64,000 nt of DNA. Origin: a virus. The position numbers were made by a program, and so were the translations under genes. The notes under the pieces were generated by a model that saw only the letters and a list, made by a program, of their open reading frames with translations, made no database searches and was not told where the DNA came from. Shown here one piece after another: positions 16,784 to 26,040 of the stretch. The DNA is taken from IMG/VR virus record IMGVR_UViG_3300042939_000736, positions 1 through 64,000 of that record; one strand, given 5' to 3'. Within the stretch, counting starts at the first letter, position 1, and each line of letters opens with the position of its first letter.

Positions 16784-17272
16784 TTAACAATAAACTCCTG
16801 AACATCTTTTTTTACCGTCTAAACCAGGTTGTTTACCTTTACAAACTTGAACTGCGTATCCATTCGCGTATGCCGAAGGGTAAACATCAAACTTGGATTT
16901 TGCCGCCGCTTTTCCTCTAGCACAAAGTTTAGTTCCTGTTTTTTTACGGCCCTCAGACATGACCATATCTTCATCATCAATATTCATTGACATTTGCATT
17001 CCATGTTTTTTTGTTTCATTCATCAAAAAATCAAAAACTTGATCCATATTGTTCTTTGCTTCTGCAATATGATCTTGTGCCCAATCGTGACCATGTTCTA
17101 AAATTTCTTCGATCATTTGTTGATCAAGATCTAATAAAAGATCACATTGTCTTCTCATTTGTTGTAAATTAGAAAAAAACATATATCGTGAGCTTTCTTT
17201 ATGGGATTCATTTACCACTTTTCTAATTAACGAAGTAAGTTGTGATTCTGTTATTTTTATTTCTCTATTCAT
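16784..17272 (-). CDS. Phage structural-type protein with conserved Cys-containing C-terminal domain
   Basis: The C-terminal 50 residues, beginning KLCARGKAAAKSKFDVYPSA and continuing AYANGYAVQVCKGKQPG, match a small domain that I know from many T4-like and marine phage structural proteins; its function is not established. The N-terminus (IKITESQLTSLIRKVVNE) is the amphipathic motif also found at the end of the 15328 product. The middle is helical and rich in His, Met and Gln. The gene begins 5 bases downstream of the 17278-17658 gene, in the same minus-strand unit. Confidence 0.65.
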   Translation of the reverse strand: MNREIKITESQLTSLIRKVVNESHKESSRYMFFSNLQQMRRQCDLLLDLDQQMIEEILEHGHDWAQDHIAEAKNNMDQVFDFLMNETKKHGMQMSMNIDDEDMVMSEGRKKTGTKLCARGKAAAKSKFDVYPSAYANGYAVQVCKGKQPGLDGKKRCSGVYC

Positions 17273-17277
17273 AATAA

Positions 17278-17658
17278 TTAGTTGTTTAAACCATTCTGAC
17301 CACCCAAAGTGATCGCGTTCATCTGATATACAGTAGTACCTTGATTATTTGTCCATGCCGGATGTGGTGTCACAACACTAACAACAGTGTTTCCGCTTGG
17401 TGTACAAACTTCTAAACAGATATTTTGTTCTGTGTTCGCACTTAATGAACAACTACAATCTAAAAAAGGTCCAACTAATGAAAAAATTCCATCGACTTCG
17501 GGATTGTTTGTTATTGAATCTATTGTGAAACATCCTTCAGATGTTGAACCAGTAAATCCTAAATAATATGTATTTCCGGTTGTGTAGGCAGTAAAGCCAT
17601 TATCGTTAACCACTAAAGGTGAATCACCATTACAAGGTATTATTAAAATATTTGCCAT
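17278..17658 (-). CDS. Small Thr/Cys-containing virion-type protein, 126 aa
   Basis: No recognised family. The protein is almost all beta-strand, rich in Thr, Asn and Gly, with five cysteines in two groups (GPFLDCSCSL; NICLEVCTPSG) plus others. That composition resembles the adhesin-like proteins encoded at 38885-52508 and 58566-59036. It lies between a large beta-rich structural protein and the 162-residue protein in one unit with short gaps, so a tail or baseplate accessory role is likely. Confidence 0.65.
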   Translation of the reverse strand: MANILIIPCNGDSPLVVNDNGFTAYTTGNTYYLGFTGSTSEGCFTIDSITNNPEVDGIFSLVGPFLDCSCSLSANTEQNICLEVCTPSGNTVVSVVTPHPAWTNNQGTTVYQMNAITLGGQNGLNN

Positions 17659-17662
17659 TTTT

Positions 17663-19126
17663 TTATTTTTTATTAATTATTTGAAATTTTATCTGTTTCT
17701 TATAAGTATTTATTTCACCTGATGAAATCACTTTCAGATCAATAAAATATTCATTAGGTATTTTATCTCTAGTGTCAAAAATAAAATAATACTCATTTGG
17801 GGTTCTGTTTATTTTTGTCCAATCTTGTACTTGAACTTCTGTTGTACCTTCTTTTACATAAACCCTATAAAAAGCATCTACATTCGGAAGTTGTTTATTT
17901 GTTGTATATGCTTGTTTTATTATTACACCAACTTTTCTTACGTCAGTATTTAAAATCATTTCATCTTGTTTTATACCATAATAATCAAATCCATAAACTG
18001 ATGGTGTATTTGTTGAAGTTCCAATCTGAATAGACTTTTGTATTGGGTAAACTGTAAAATCATTATAAATGTTTGGTAAATTGAATCCATTCATTACAAT
18101 ATTGGACCAAACATCGTTAAAAATACAAGGTGTTTTATATCCTATCAGTGGAGGAATTTGTATTTCATAAACACCTTTAGTTTTTCGACAAGATTGTAAA
18201 TTTATAAGACCTGGTATAGGATCACCAGCAGAATCTTCAATTGTCACAAATGGGTTTAAATCTAAGTTTTTGAAGTCCCCATCTTCATAGATATACAAAT
18301 AAAGTTTATTAGGTTTACCTAAAGTAAAATTATTTCTATCATCTTCAATTAAATCATCATATGATGTTTCTAAAAAAGGTTCGTAAAATGTTTGGGTATG
18401 TCTTGAAAAAAACCCAACCGAATAAGTTCCAGTTGTTCCGGTCAAGTTTTCTACTTGAGGTAGAAAAGCAATACCCCACCCAACAGGATTGACGAAATTA
18501 CCTTGTAAGATATAATTAATTTCATTTGTCATATCAAATTCGATATTTTCATCACCAAATTCGAAGTGTTGTGTTGCGACAATAGTAAGCGCCGAAAACG
18601 GAGTGGATCCACTATTCAAATTACTATAAATCCCTGGTTGTTGCCAAAAATCTATTGTGGTTGTTTGATACCAATTTGATGGCCTGTCAGAATAGTTTTT
18701 ATCATTTGGAACTGAAGACATAAGATCTGCATAATCATACCCAACACCTTCATCCCATCTTTGTGGTTGACTAGGATCTAAATCTACATACGGTATTCTG
18801 AACAAAATTAAGTCAAATGAAGTTGCTCTCAATCTACCCTGTGAAGTTTTTTCATTAAGAAAGTCCTTATTGAAAAAACTTGTATTTGTCATACGTAATG
18901 TATGTTTGATATTGTTACCATTACATAAAGGATTAATTGTCCCGTCATTATATTTTTCTTTTAATAATGTTAAATCTAAATCAAAAATAAATCTACTAAA
19001 CCCGTTTGGGTTTATTAAATTACCATTACCATAGAATAACTCAATTACAGGATTTCTACCTGTATTAGTTAAACTATTCGAAATGATTGTATTATTCCTA
19101 CTAAAATATGAATTGTTAATTGACAT
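17663..19126 (-). CDS. Large beta-rich structural protein, probably tail/baseplate
   Basis: The 487-residue protein has no recognised domain but shows the composition of a virion protein: Asn/Thr/Tyr-rich strands, DLDPSQPQRWDEGVGYDYAD, FEFGDENIEFDMTNEINYIL, and a C-terminal Ig-like-looking segment (VRKVGVIIKQAY, EYFIDLKVISSGE). Immediately upstream is the gp5-like baseplate gene; downstream is the small Cys/Thr protein. This suggests a baseplate wedge or short fibre component. A TATTTATT box sits just before its start, so it may be a separate late transcript. Confidence 0.65.
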   Translation of the reverse strand: MSINNSYFSRNNTIISNSLTNTGRNPVIELFYGNGNLINPNGFSRFIFDLDLTLLKEKYNDGTINPLCNGNNIKHTLRMTNTSFFNKDFLNEKTSQGRLRATSFDLILFRIPYVDLDPSQPQRWDEGVGYDYADLMSSVPNDKNYSDRPSNWYQTTTIDFWQQPGIYSNLNSGSTPFSALTIVATQHFEFGDENIEFDMTNEINYILQGNFVNPVGWGIAFLPQVENLTGTTGTYSVGFFSRHTQTFYEPFLETSYDDLIEDDRNNFTLGKPNKLYLYIYEDGDFKNLDLNPFVTIEDSAGDPIPGLINLQSCRKTKGVYEIQIPPLIGYKTPCIFNDVWSNIVMNGFNLPNIYNDFTVYPIQKSIQIGTSTNTPSVYGFDYYGIKQDEMILNTDVRKVGVIIKQAYTTNKQLPNVDAFYRVYVKEGTTEVQVQDWTKINRTPNEYYFIFDTRDKIPNEYFIDLKVISSGEINTYKKQIKFQIINKK

Positions 19127-19138
19127 TTATCTTTTTAT

Positions 19139-19146
19139 AATAAATA
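19139..19146 (-). promoter_or_regulatory. TATTTATT box (minus strand) before the gene starting at 19126
   Basis: On the minus strand the sequence is TATTTATTATAAAAAG followed by ATAA and the ATG, only 12 bases from box to start and directly at the stop of the upstream gene. Confidence 0.45.
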
Positions 19147-20673
19147 TCAATTAATTCTAATATTTTGATTTAATATTGTATTTGGTGCGTCTAATAGTTG
19201 TTGGAGAATTTCTGACGTTCTAGTTCCATCTCTACCAACAGTTGATGGTGAAAGCCCGTGGAATGGATGAACGTGTGAGATCAAGAACTTTACAATTAAA
19301 TTTAATAGCTTCATAAGTTCATCACCTCTGACCATTGGATCAGTCTTTGGTACTATTTCTTTAGTGTATTTATCTTCTTTTATACCATATAATGTAGAAC
19401 TTAGATCTATTTTTCCTTTTGATGGTATTTGAGTACCGTGGGATAATAAAAATATTTTTTCAGCACCCATCGTTGAATATGTTATAGGTGCCGTCGAGTA
19501 CAAAATTGGTATATAAGTGCTTGTATTAATTTTAACAGGACTTGATGTTTTATTGTAATCCCAAACTAAATTATAACCTGTTTTTGTGTCATTTGTATTA
19601 AGTTTAACTTTGTTACTTATTTTAGTAACATTATCTATTTCAATAGGAGTTGAGCCAGTTAAGTTTATTAATTTATCATAGGTGTTTAACGTAGGTCTGA
19701 AATAAAAAGGAAATTGATCATAAACGTTATGAATAGTGTAACCACTTATATTTATTGTGCCTTCATTAACTCCCTTTATGAAATCATTTATTAACGTATA
19801 AGTTTCTTTTAATGTTTTACCAATAAATTGAATGTAATATTCAGGAGCCCCAACTATTTGTGACACGTTAGATGCAACACTAAAGTCTTTTGATTCCAAT
19901 GAAACATTTGCGTTTGTTACATTATATGGGACATTATACAGATAAATAGTTCCAGTAAAGGCGTCCATAGTGTTATCCGGATTTATTATATCCCAATCAA
20001 CAACCTTTCTTATTGGTTTACTATCTATAAAAATTGTTTGTTCTTCTCTTTCTTCACCATTTTCAGATTTAGTTGGGTAATTACTTAAGTGAAGAAACGC
20101 TCGTTTTTCATTCTCTATTGGAAATTTGTTAACATCAAATACGCTATTAGTTTTTCCGGCACGTAAAAGAACTTCTTCTTTTTTAACAATAATATCTGCG
20201 GTTCCTCGACCAAGGAGTGAATTATCACCGGGTTCAGGAAAAATACCAAAACTTTTTATATTTCTATATTCCCCCTGTTGATTTTTTAATGATAAGGATT
20301 GTTTAATTTTTGAACCTGCCGCGGTAAACTTTTTCGCTGATTCAAAATACTCAAAGTTTGTAGTTTGTGGTGATGAAAAAGGTCCTTGTATATAATATTG
20401 ATTAAGATTGTCAAAAGTTTTGTCTTGATATATTATGTTTACAAGTTCATTTTTTTCAGGGATTTGATTGATGTAAAAAGGGAGTAGTGGATTAAACACA
20501 AAAGGATCTCTTTGCGTCCAAGCGTCAGTTTCTTCATTCCAATTAGGTATTGAACTTACAACCCCTAAATAATCTTTAACTTCTGGTCTGACTCTTAGTC
20601 GACCTAACACCATTGGGTCTTTGTTATCTAAAACAACACCAGGAAATATTATTTGATTTTCGTTACCCCCCAT
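19147..20673 (-). CDS. Baseplate hub/spike protein with gp5-type OB-fold
   Basis: The N-terminus IIFPGVVLDNKDPMVLGRLR fits the OB-fold of T4 gp5-like hub proteins (V-x(5)-DP...GR(V/L)(R/K)V), followed by YIQGPFSSPQ. The C-terminal part has the pattern IFLLSHGTQIPSKGKIDL, DPMVRGDELMKLLNLIV and HVHPFHGLSP, a block typical of gp5-like baseplate proteins of T4-like marine phages. The protein would cap the tail tube and pierce the outer membrane. No lysozyme domain is visible between the two parts, unlike T4 gp5. It overlaps the upstream 69-residue gene by 11 bases. Confidence 0.75.
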   Translation of the reverse strand: MGGNENQIIFPGVVLDNKDPMVLGRLRVRPEVKDYLGVVSSIPNWNEETDAWTQRDPFVFNPLLPFYINQIPEKNELVNIIYQDKTFDNLNQYYIQGPFSSPQTTNFEYFESAKKFTAAGSKIKQSLSLKNQQGEYRNIKSFGIFPEPGDNSLLGRGTADIIVKKEEVLLRAGKTNSVFDVNKFPIENEKRAFLHLSNYPTKSENGEEREEQTIFIDSKPIRKVVDWDIINPDNTMDAFTGTIYLYNVPYNVTNANVSLESKDFSVASNVSQIVGAPEYYIQFIGKTLKETYTLINDFIKGVNEGTINISGYTIHNVYDQFPFYFRPTLNTYDKLINLTGSTPIEIDNVTKISNKVKLNTNDTKTGYNLVWDYNKTSSPVKINTSTYIPILYSTAPITYSTMGAEKIFLLSHGTQIPSKGKIDLSSTLYGIKEDKYTKEIVPKTDPMVRGDELMKLLNLIVKFLISHVHPFHGLSPSTVGRDGTRTSEILQQLLDAPNTILNQNIRIN

Positions 20674-20872
20674 TTCTCTTGTTATGTTCTTTTAATAATG
20701 TATTATAGGTGGTTTCAATTTTATCTAAATAATTTGATAACATAAGTAACTTTTCTTTAGTTACATTAAATTCATTATTCATAAAATCCAAAGCCTTAGT
20801 CAAATCTTTGTTTGACTTATTTTTATAATCTTTAACAATTTCTTCAATTTTTTTTGCTTCTTCCAAATTCAT
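20663..20872 (-). CDS. Short coiled-coil protein, 69 aa
   Basis: Entirely heptad-like helix (MNLEEAKKIEEIVKDYKNK; LLMLSNYLDKIETTYNTLLK). It is wedged between two structural genes: one base after the 633-residue gene and overlapping the gp5-like gene by 11 bases. A tail or baseplate assembly factor is likely by position. Confidence 0.65.
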   Translation of the reverse strand: MNLEEAKKIEEIVKDYKNKSNKDLTKALDFMNNEFNVTKEKLLMLSNYLDKIETTYNTLLKEHNKRNGG

Positions 20873-20873
20873 C

Positions 20874-22775
20874 TTATAATTTTTTTCCGCTTATGTTCAT
20901 CGGCATAACCACACCACCAGGTAACCATGTCCCATAACCTGACAATCCTTCTACTTTACTATTTTCATCTTCTTCTTTTTTGTTGGCCTTGAGTTGTGAA
21001 AACAAAGCCGCTAATCCTAAATTTGGTGTACCATCAGGCATTGGTCCTGTAGGCAATCCAATTTTTTGATATTCTTCGATAGAATTAACAAATGCTCTTG
21101 ATGCTGAATACCCGCTTAGTAATTTTGTTGCGACTAGTAATGGTTTAGGAATCGTATCCCCAAAACCACTTATGGCGATTTTAAGTAGTTGTAATATTTC
21201 ATCAACAACCCCTTTACATTCTCTCCAATCTTTTATTAATCTGGCAACTGTAAGAATAATTTCTATTAGTCTTAAAATAATTCTAAGTCTTGTTTGTGAC
21301 GTTTCTTTAGTAACATCTAAGATTATTGCCTGTATTAAATTTTGTATATCTTTTTTAATAATTGTAAAAAGTTCTTGGATAAATATTGCCCCTATTTGAG
21401 ACATTATTTCCATAACAAGTCTAAAAAACTTTTTTACAAAATCCATTAATGATTTAACCAAGTCACCGATAGATGATCCTAAAGATTTCAACATGATCAT
21501 TATTGGTAGTAGTACTTTGGGTGAAAACAATGCGTATAATATTGCTTTGGGTATACTTTTCAATAAACTCAAATCAAAACTAATTTTAATGCCAAAACCA
21601 TTATCATTTGATCCATTAACAACGGCTGAACTTGCATTTTCTATTGCAGTATCAATAGTTTGACCTGAAATAAAAATAAGGTCGATTATTGATTGTGTAA
21701 TCAATTCTGAATTCACAGGCACTTCTACGTTATCACAGTCCTCAAAAACAATTACACCTTGATAAATATTATTTATCCTTTCTTCTATTTGGAATAGATC
21801 AACACTTGTAAATTCAAAAAATGATTCGTCTACTTCATCTAATTCAGATGTCTTCGATGTTCCAGCAACATTTATTTCTTTGTTTGAATCAAAACATAAA
21901 CCTAAAATTCTTTGTAGAATAATTTCAAACTTTGAAAAATCACCAATTTTTAAATTTCCTGTACCAGACTGTATTGATAGAAATCCCGTGAGAATTTCGA
22001 ATAACATCGCAATCACGTTATTGAAATCCAAAATATCTAAACTTGCATAATAATCTTTCAGGGCTTCTGATATTTTATTAATACCCGTGAACCTTGGTTG
22101 TAAAGTTACTTTAAAAAATTGACCAGGATTGTTGTTACCATCTTGTAATACATATTCAATATCGAAAAGATCTTGTCCAGATGCTCCTTTATAGTATTGA
22201 CCGTATTCGTTGAAATATGACGTACCCAAAGATTGAATTCTATGGTACAGTTCCTTGTTCATTGCAAAGGGCACTGTACCAATATTTATTCCTTGTTTTT
22301 CATATAAAATGGCAAACTTTTCATCTGCAGGATCTTTTTTCAATAAAGACAACAAATCAATAGATCTTACTGGAATATATATTGGTTGGTTAGGATTATA
22401 TTCTTGGTCCAAACTACAACCGATAGTATTGATAGCTTCTTTGATTAAAATTTCTGTAATCTTTGGTTTACAGTTTGCCAAAGCTCTAACAAAAACTTTT
22501 TTAAGATATTCAATTGTGTTTGCACCTTTTCTATTAGTCAAACTTGCAATTTCAACTAATTCATCAAGTTGGGTTTTTTGTTTTTTTTGGGATCTTTTTT
22601 TTTCTTTTTTTGCTTCAGACTTTGATCTTCTATTTTGTTTTGAATTAACTTCTTCGTTGTCACCTTTTTTTTTTGACAATTCTGCAACATCTTGTCTTAC
22701 CTGATTGTAGGTTTTCGCAGCATTAATTTTACTTTTTACTTCACCGTAGCTAAAATTTAAATCTTGTGAAGGCAT
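20874..22775 (-). CDS. Large baseplate/tail structural protein with hydrophobic helical C-terminal half
   Basis: 633 residues with three parts: a basic Lys-rich N-terminal stretch (residues 35-70), a mixed middle domain (IYIPVRSIDLLSLLKKDPAD near 130; YNEYGQYYKGASGQD-like region near 195), and a long hydrophobic helical region, residues 405-560 (ILYALFSPKVLLPIMIMLKS, then helices rich in Ile and Leu). It ends in a Gly-rich tail GYGTWLPGGVVMPMNISG. The hydrophobic stretch could be a coiled tail component or a membrane-active segment. It sits in the baseplate gene block. The family is not recognised. Confidence 0.65.
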   Translation of the reverse strand: MPSQDLNFSYGEVKSKINAAKTYNQVRQDVAELSKKKGDNEEVNSKQNRRSKSEAKKEKKRSQKKQKTQLDELVEIASLTNRKGANTIEYLKKVFVRALANCKPKITEILIKEAINTIGCSLDQEYNPNQPIYIPVRSIDLLSLLKKDPADEKFAILYEKQGINIGTVPFAMNKELYHRIQSLGTSYFNEYGQYYKGASGQDLFDIEYVLQDGNNNPGQFFKVTLQPRFTGINKISEALKDYYASLDILDFNNVIAMLFEILTGFLSIQSGTGNLKIGDFSKFEIILQRILGLCFDSNKEINVAGTSKTSELDEVDESFFEFTSVDLFQIEERINNIYQGVIVFEDCDNVEVPVNSELITQSIIDLIFISGQTIDTAIENASSAVVNGSNDNGFGIKISFDLSLLKSIPKAILYALFSPKVLLPIMIMLKSLGSSIGDLVKSLMDFVKKFFRLVMEIMSQIGAIFIQELFTIIKKDIQNLIQAIILDVTKETSQTRLRIILRLIEIILTVARLIKDWRECKGVVDEILQLLKIAISGFGDTIPKPLLVATKLLSGYSASRAFVNSIEEYQKIGLPTGPMPDGTPNLGLAALFSQLKANKKEEDENSKVEGLSGYGTWLPGGVVMPMNISGKKL

Positions 22776-23143
22776 TATTTATTGAGTTTGTAACTTTTAT
22801 CGTCAGTGTCTTTATCAATCAAAGATTGTAGGATATCATCATTCATGTCTAAATCAGACAAAGTAAAATTATCTTGTTTTTCTTGTGACTTCTGCCATAT
22901 CTGAGCTTGAAGCTTTGATAAGGACAACTTTTTTTCTACACAATCGTTAATGATCTTTTGTTGCTTTTCAATTACAGGACCAATGAGAGTCATGTCTTCA
23001 GGTTCCTTCATCATAGTCAACATTTTATTTTGTATCCTTATGGCGGTACTTCTTTGTTCTACAATTTCATTGTAAATTTCTTGCATCAAAGAAAGTAAGG
23101 AATCTTTGGTTAGGTTAATTTCTTTTTTTGTTGGTCTTGGCAT
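22775..23143 (-). CDS. Hypothetical helical protein, 122 aa
   Basis: Unrecognised, all-alpha and charged, with a Lys-rich start and an Asp-rich end (LSDLDMNDDILQSLIDKDTD). It overlaps the next gene's start by one base, in TAATG fashion, and is preceded by a promoter-like box, so it is the first gene of the baseplate unit. It might be an assembly chaperone. Confidence 0.65.
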   Translation of the reverse strand: MPRPTKKEINLTKDSLLSLMQEIYNEIVEQRSTAIRIQNKMLTMMKEPEDMTLIGPVIEKQQKIINDCVEKKLSLSKLQAQIWQKSQEKQDNFTLSDLDMNDDILQSLIDKDTDDKSYKLNK

Positions 23144-23146
23144 AAC

Positions 23147-23154
23147 TATAAATA
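23147..23154 (-). promoter_or_regulatory. TATTTATA box (minus strand) before the baseplate unit
   Basis: Read on the minus strand, AATATTTATAGTT directly precedes the ATG ending at 23143; the box ends 3 bases from the start codon. It separates the baseplate unit from the sigma-factor unit. Confidence 0.45.
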
Positions 23155-23163
23155 TTTTTATTT

Positions 23164-23913
23164 CTATTTTAACATATCATTAATTATTTCTTGATAAATT
23201 TTCTTGTATCTCTTCAAAGAATTTCTAATTTCTTTTGTAGAAAGATTAGTCATTTCTCGTATTTCAAACAAAACAACATTTTTATTAAACTTGTTGTTGT
23301 TCGAATTATCAACAAATATATTATTATAGTTACGGAATATTTCCATAAGAGCTTGACCTAGCTTCATTTCTTGTTCACTAATTGATTTATCGTCCATAGA
23401 ATCTGTAAGTTTAATAATAAATTTATTTATTATTTCTTCAGTAGATATACTATCATCGTCTATATGATAAATCATATCAGGGGCATTATGTAAATCCGCA
23501 GAAATATCTTCATATGAAACTTTACGATTCATATCTTTTTGATCTTTCAGTATTTGGCCCATTAAATAATTTTTACATATAGTACCAAAATATGAATATG
23601 CCTTTTTTTCTTTTGATGGTTTAAATTTATCAATTTTTGTCATCAAAAAAGAATGAGTGTCAACATGGATTTCATTAAAATCCATATCTTTTCTGTATAA
23701 TTTATATCGTCTTATAATTGACGATATCATTTTATCCAAGGGAAATCTTAAATATTCATTATAAATTTTATTCTTTTCATCCATAGTGTTCGCAGTTAAA
23801 AACATCCTAACTGCGTTTTCTTCTGGTTCATCAAAATAATTATTTAACTTAGGTTTCCTTCCCTTCTTTTTCTTTTCATTCTGGGTTTCGTTTAAATCTA
23901 ATTTTAATTCCAT
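23164..23913 (-). CDS. gp55-like late-transcription sigma factor
   Basis: Residues 55-130 have sigma region 2 character: a basic/aromatic core IISSIIRRYKLYRKDMDF, then THSFLMTKIDKFKPSKEKKA and YSYFGTICKNYLMGQILKDQ, the AYSYF(G/T)xxxKNxL pattern of T4 gp55-type factors. The C-terminus (TNLSTKEIRNSLKRYKK) looks like a helix-turn-helix. T4 gp55 is 185 residues; this one is 249, with a basic N-terminal extension. T4 gp55 directs host RNA polymerase to TATAAATA late promoters, and the window contains many TATAAATA/TATTTATA boxes. The sliding clamp and gp33-like coactivator are not visible here. Confidence 0.82.
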   Translation of the reverse strand: MELKLDLNETQNEKKKKGRKPKLNNYFDEPEENAVRMFLTANTMDEKNKIYNEYLRFPLDKMISSIIRRYKLYRKDMDFNEIHVDTHSFLMTKIDKFKPSKEKKAYSYFGTICKNYLMGQILKDQKDMNRKVSYEDISADLHNAPDMIYHIDDDSISTEEIINKFIIKLTDSMDDKSISEQEMKLGQALMEIFRNYNNIFVDNSNNNKFNKNVVLFEIREMTNLSTKEIRNSLKRYKKIYQEIINDMLK

Positions 23914-24719
23914 TAAACCTCTTGGGGTTCATATTTTATATCTCTTTGTTTAATATAGAAATATTCTTTCTTTGCTGAATCTATCCAAAACTTAACTTCA
24001 TCTTCACTAAGTCTATCATCAGAATTTTTATAATTCCAAAAAATTGAACCTTCTCTCAAATTCATATGTTTATAACCAATTTTTGGAATTGTCATAATCT
24101 TAACTGAATTTTGTGTTAGTCTTAAAAAGAACTCATATCCAAATGTCAATTTGATATTATTTTTAATCATACCATTGTTAATATAATCATCTTTTTTTAT
24201 TATCAGTCCTGATATTTGAAAGTTTTGATAGTTCAAAAGAGTTTCATTTGTTAACAACCCTAAGTCTTGTGATATGTTTGCGGCAAACGTTGCTTCATTT
24301 GTAAAACCAACAAAGACACCTTGTTCATTTACGTCGACAACAATCGGTAAAAATACACCAACATCTTCATATAAATTCATATATTTGGTTGCGTTTTTAA
24401 ACCAAATGCTCGAATACTCGTCATCGAATTCCAACAAAGAAATCCATTTTGAATTTGATGATGTTGCACCATAATTAATTTGGTCCGCAAAATTGGGTTC
24501 TTTATCCCAAACTAACTTAGTTACATTTAGTTCTTCAAAATCATAGTTTTCAATATGTTCTGACAAGAATTTTTCATCACAGTAAACTATGATTAGTTCA
24601 TTTATGTAATCTTTTTGATTTTTTACTGATGTAATACATCTATTGAAGTACTCTTCAAAATTTCTTGCTTTACCTGATTTTATAGGTAATATAACCGATA
24701 TTGTATTATTATTTTCCAT
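23913..24719 (-). CDS. GT2-type (GT-A fold) glycosyltransferase
   Basis: The start TISVILPIKSGKARNFEEYF with a following CITSVKNQ is the typical GT2 opening. SSNSKWISLLEFDDEYSSIW near residues 90-108 supplies the nucleotide-sugar/metal acidic motif, as EFDDE instead of the usual DDD/DXD. The gene overlaps the sigma-factor gene by one base and follows another glycosyltransferase by 3 bases, so it is co-transcribed with regulatory and DNA-metabolism genes. The acceptor is unknown. It is soluble, with no membrane segment, so it should act in the host cytoplasm. Confidence 0.75.
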   Translation of the reverse strand: MENNNTISVILPIKSGKARNFEEYFNRCITSVKNQKDYINELIIVYCDEKFLSEHIENYDFEELNVTKLVWDKEPNFADQINYGATSSNSKWISLLEFDDEYSSIWFKNATKYMNLYEDVGVFLPIVVDVNEQGVFVGFTNEATFAANISQDLGLLTNETLLNYQNFQISGLIIKKDDYINNGMIKNNIKLTFGYEFFLRLTQNSVKIMTIPKIGYKHMNLREGSIFWNYKNSDDRLSEDEVKFWIDSAKKEYFYIKQRDIKYEPQEV

Positions 24720-24722
24720 ATA

Positions 24723-25781
24723 TTAAATTGTTTCTGTTTTAGTTAATTGTGATTCAAAACTTTCTAATCTTGTAGCGAGTACATCATTAAAAAATGTGAT
24801 TACATCATTTTTGAACTTTTCGTCAGATGATAAACTTTCCGATGTTTTATCCATATTTACGTAAAGTTCAGGATTAATATTATCTTCTAACCAATTTTGT
24901 ATAAAATCCGCAACTACATCTGGTAACATGTTTTTGTTATTTATCCAAATTCCATTATCTTCATTCATCCAATTTGGTACTAAGTTTGGTACTAATCCAA
25001 TGACAGGAATTCCCATTTTAATAGATTCCAATGGAAAAGTTCCCCATCCACTATTTTCATCTACCCAAATTGATACAAAACTATCATTCATTGCTTGTGC
25101 AAACTCTGTTTCTGAAAGACCTCTAAGATCTCTAAATGTGATCCATCTATATTGTGGGAACTTAGCATAAAAAGTTTTAATCAAATTTGTTGTGTCTCTG
25201 TGATCTCTTGTGTGAATCGAAACTATTGTTTTTGGTGGTAACTCTTGTTTCTTAAAACAAGAAGAAATTTTGGGTTCGACCACGTCAACTGTAATATTTC
25301 TAACTACATTTTTTATATATTCTTTTTGATTTTCGGAAGTTGTTAAACATTTCAAAAACCCTAATAACGGCCAAGTTTGACCAGGTTGAAGGGTTTCAAA
25401 AATATAATCATAAGATTGACATAGTACAATTTTTCCACAAGGTAACTTAGTGATTTGATCCATTACAAATCCATATATTTCAGGAACAATTATTAAATCT
25501 TCAGGAGAAACATCTAAATTTGTCCCTTCTATTGCCTTATGTGGTAATTCATTCATATATTCTTCACCCAACCAATCAGTAACACCAAAATAATCTGGTT
25601 TTTCATGTAGAATTATAGGATTGAATCCTTCATGTTTTAAGTCCATAGCCATTTGATAGATGTATCTAACTGATGCCTTGGCATTACCTTTGGTGTCTTG
25701 TACCAAAAAATAAATTCTTGATTTTTTGTCTTTCATGTTCTGAATAGACTTTTCTAACTTAGATATTTGTTCTGTATTCAT
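24723..25781 (-). CDS. GT-B-type glycosyltransferase
   Basis: 352 residues with two Rossmann-like halves. The N-terminal half includes RIYFLVQDTKGNAKASVRYI and a PDYFGVTDWLG segment. The C-terminal half has the acceptor/donor-binding stretch SIWVDENSGWGTFPLESIKM followed by GIPVIGLVP, the Glu and Gly-Ile-Pro-Val features of GT1/GT4-type enzymes. The donor sugar and acceptor cannot be read. It is part of the minus-strand run with very short gaps on both sides. Confidence 0.72.
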   Translation of the reverse strand: MNTEQISKLEKSIQNMKDKKSRIYFLVQDTKGNAKASVRYIYQMAMDLKHEGFNPIILHEKPDYFGVTDWLGEEYMNELPHKAIEGTNLDVSPEDLIIVPEIYGFVMDQITKLPCGKIVLCQSYDYIFETLQPGQTWPLLGFLKCLTTSENQKEYIKNVVRNITVDVVEPKISSCFKKQELPPKTIVSIHTRDHRDTTNLIKTFYAKFPQYRWITFRDLRGLSETEFAQAMNDSFVSIWVDENSGWGTFPLESIKMGIPVIGLVPNLVPNWMNEDNGIWINNKNMLPDVVADFIQNWLEDNINPELYVNMDKTSESLSSDEKFKNDVITFFNDVLATRLESFESQLTKTETI

Positions 25782-25785
25782 ATTT

Positions 25786-26040
25786 TTATAATTTGTTTAT
25801 TATTTTTTTCATCAAAAGTGTATTGAATGCTATTTTGAAAGGAATTGATAATTCGTGACTTTTAAGTCCTAAATTTTCATCAACTTCATTAGACTCAGTA
25901 AGTACCGTTTCTAGCATAGATTTTATAGTTTCGTACTTTACCAAATGTATTTGTGGTTCCCCACTTGTACTTGTCATGTTTACGTGGTCTTCTAAAGCGT
26001 CAAGATCAACGTAGTAATTTTCATTGAGTATTTTGAACAT
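25786..26040 (-). CDS. Hypothetical protein, 84 aa
   Basis: Unrecognised. Starts MFKILNENYYVDLDALEDHV; acidic with a helical C-terminus. Position 4 bases after one gene and one-base overlap with another in an operon supports coding. No motif suggests a function. Confidence 0.65.
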   Translation of the reverse strand: MFKILNENYYVDLDALEDHVNMTSTSGEPQIHLVKYETIKSMLETVLTESNEVDENLGLKSHELSIPFKIAFNTLLMKKIINKL

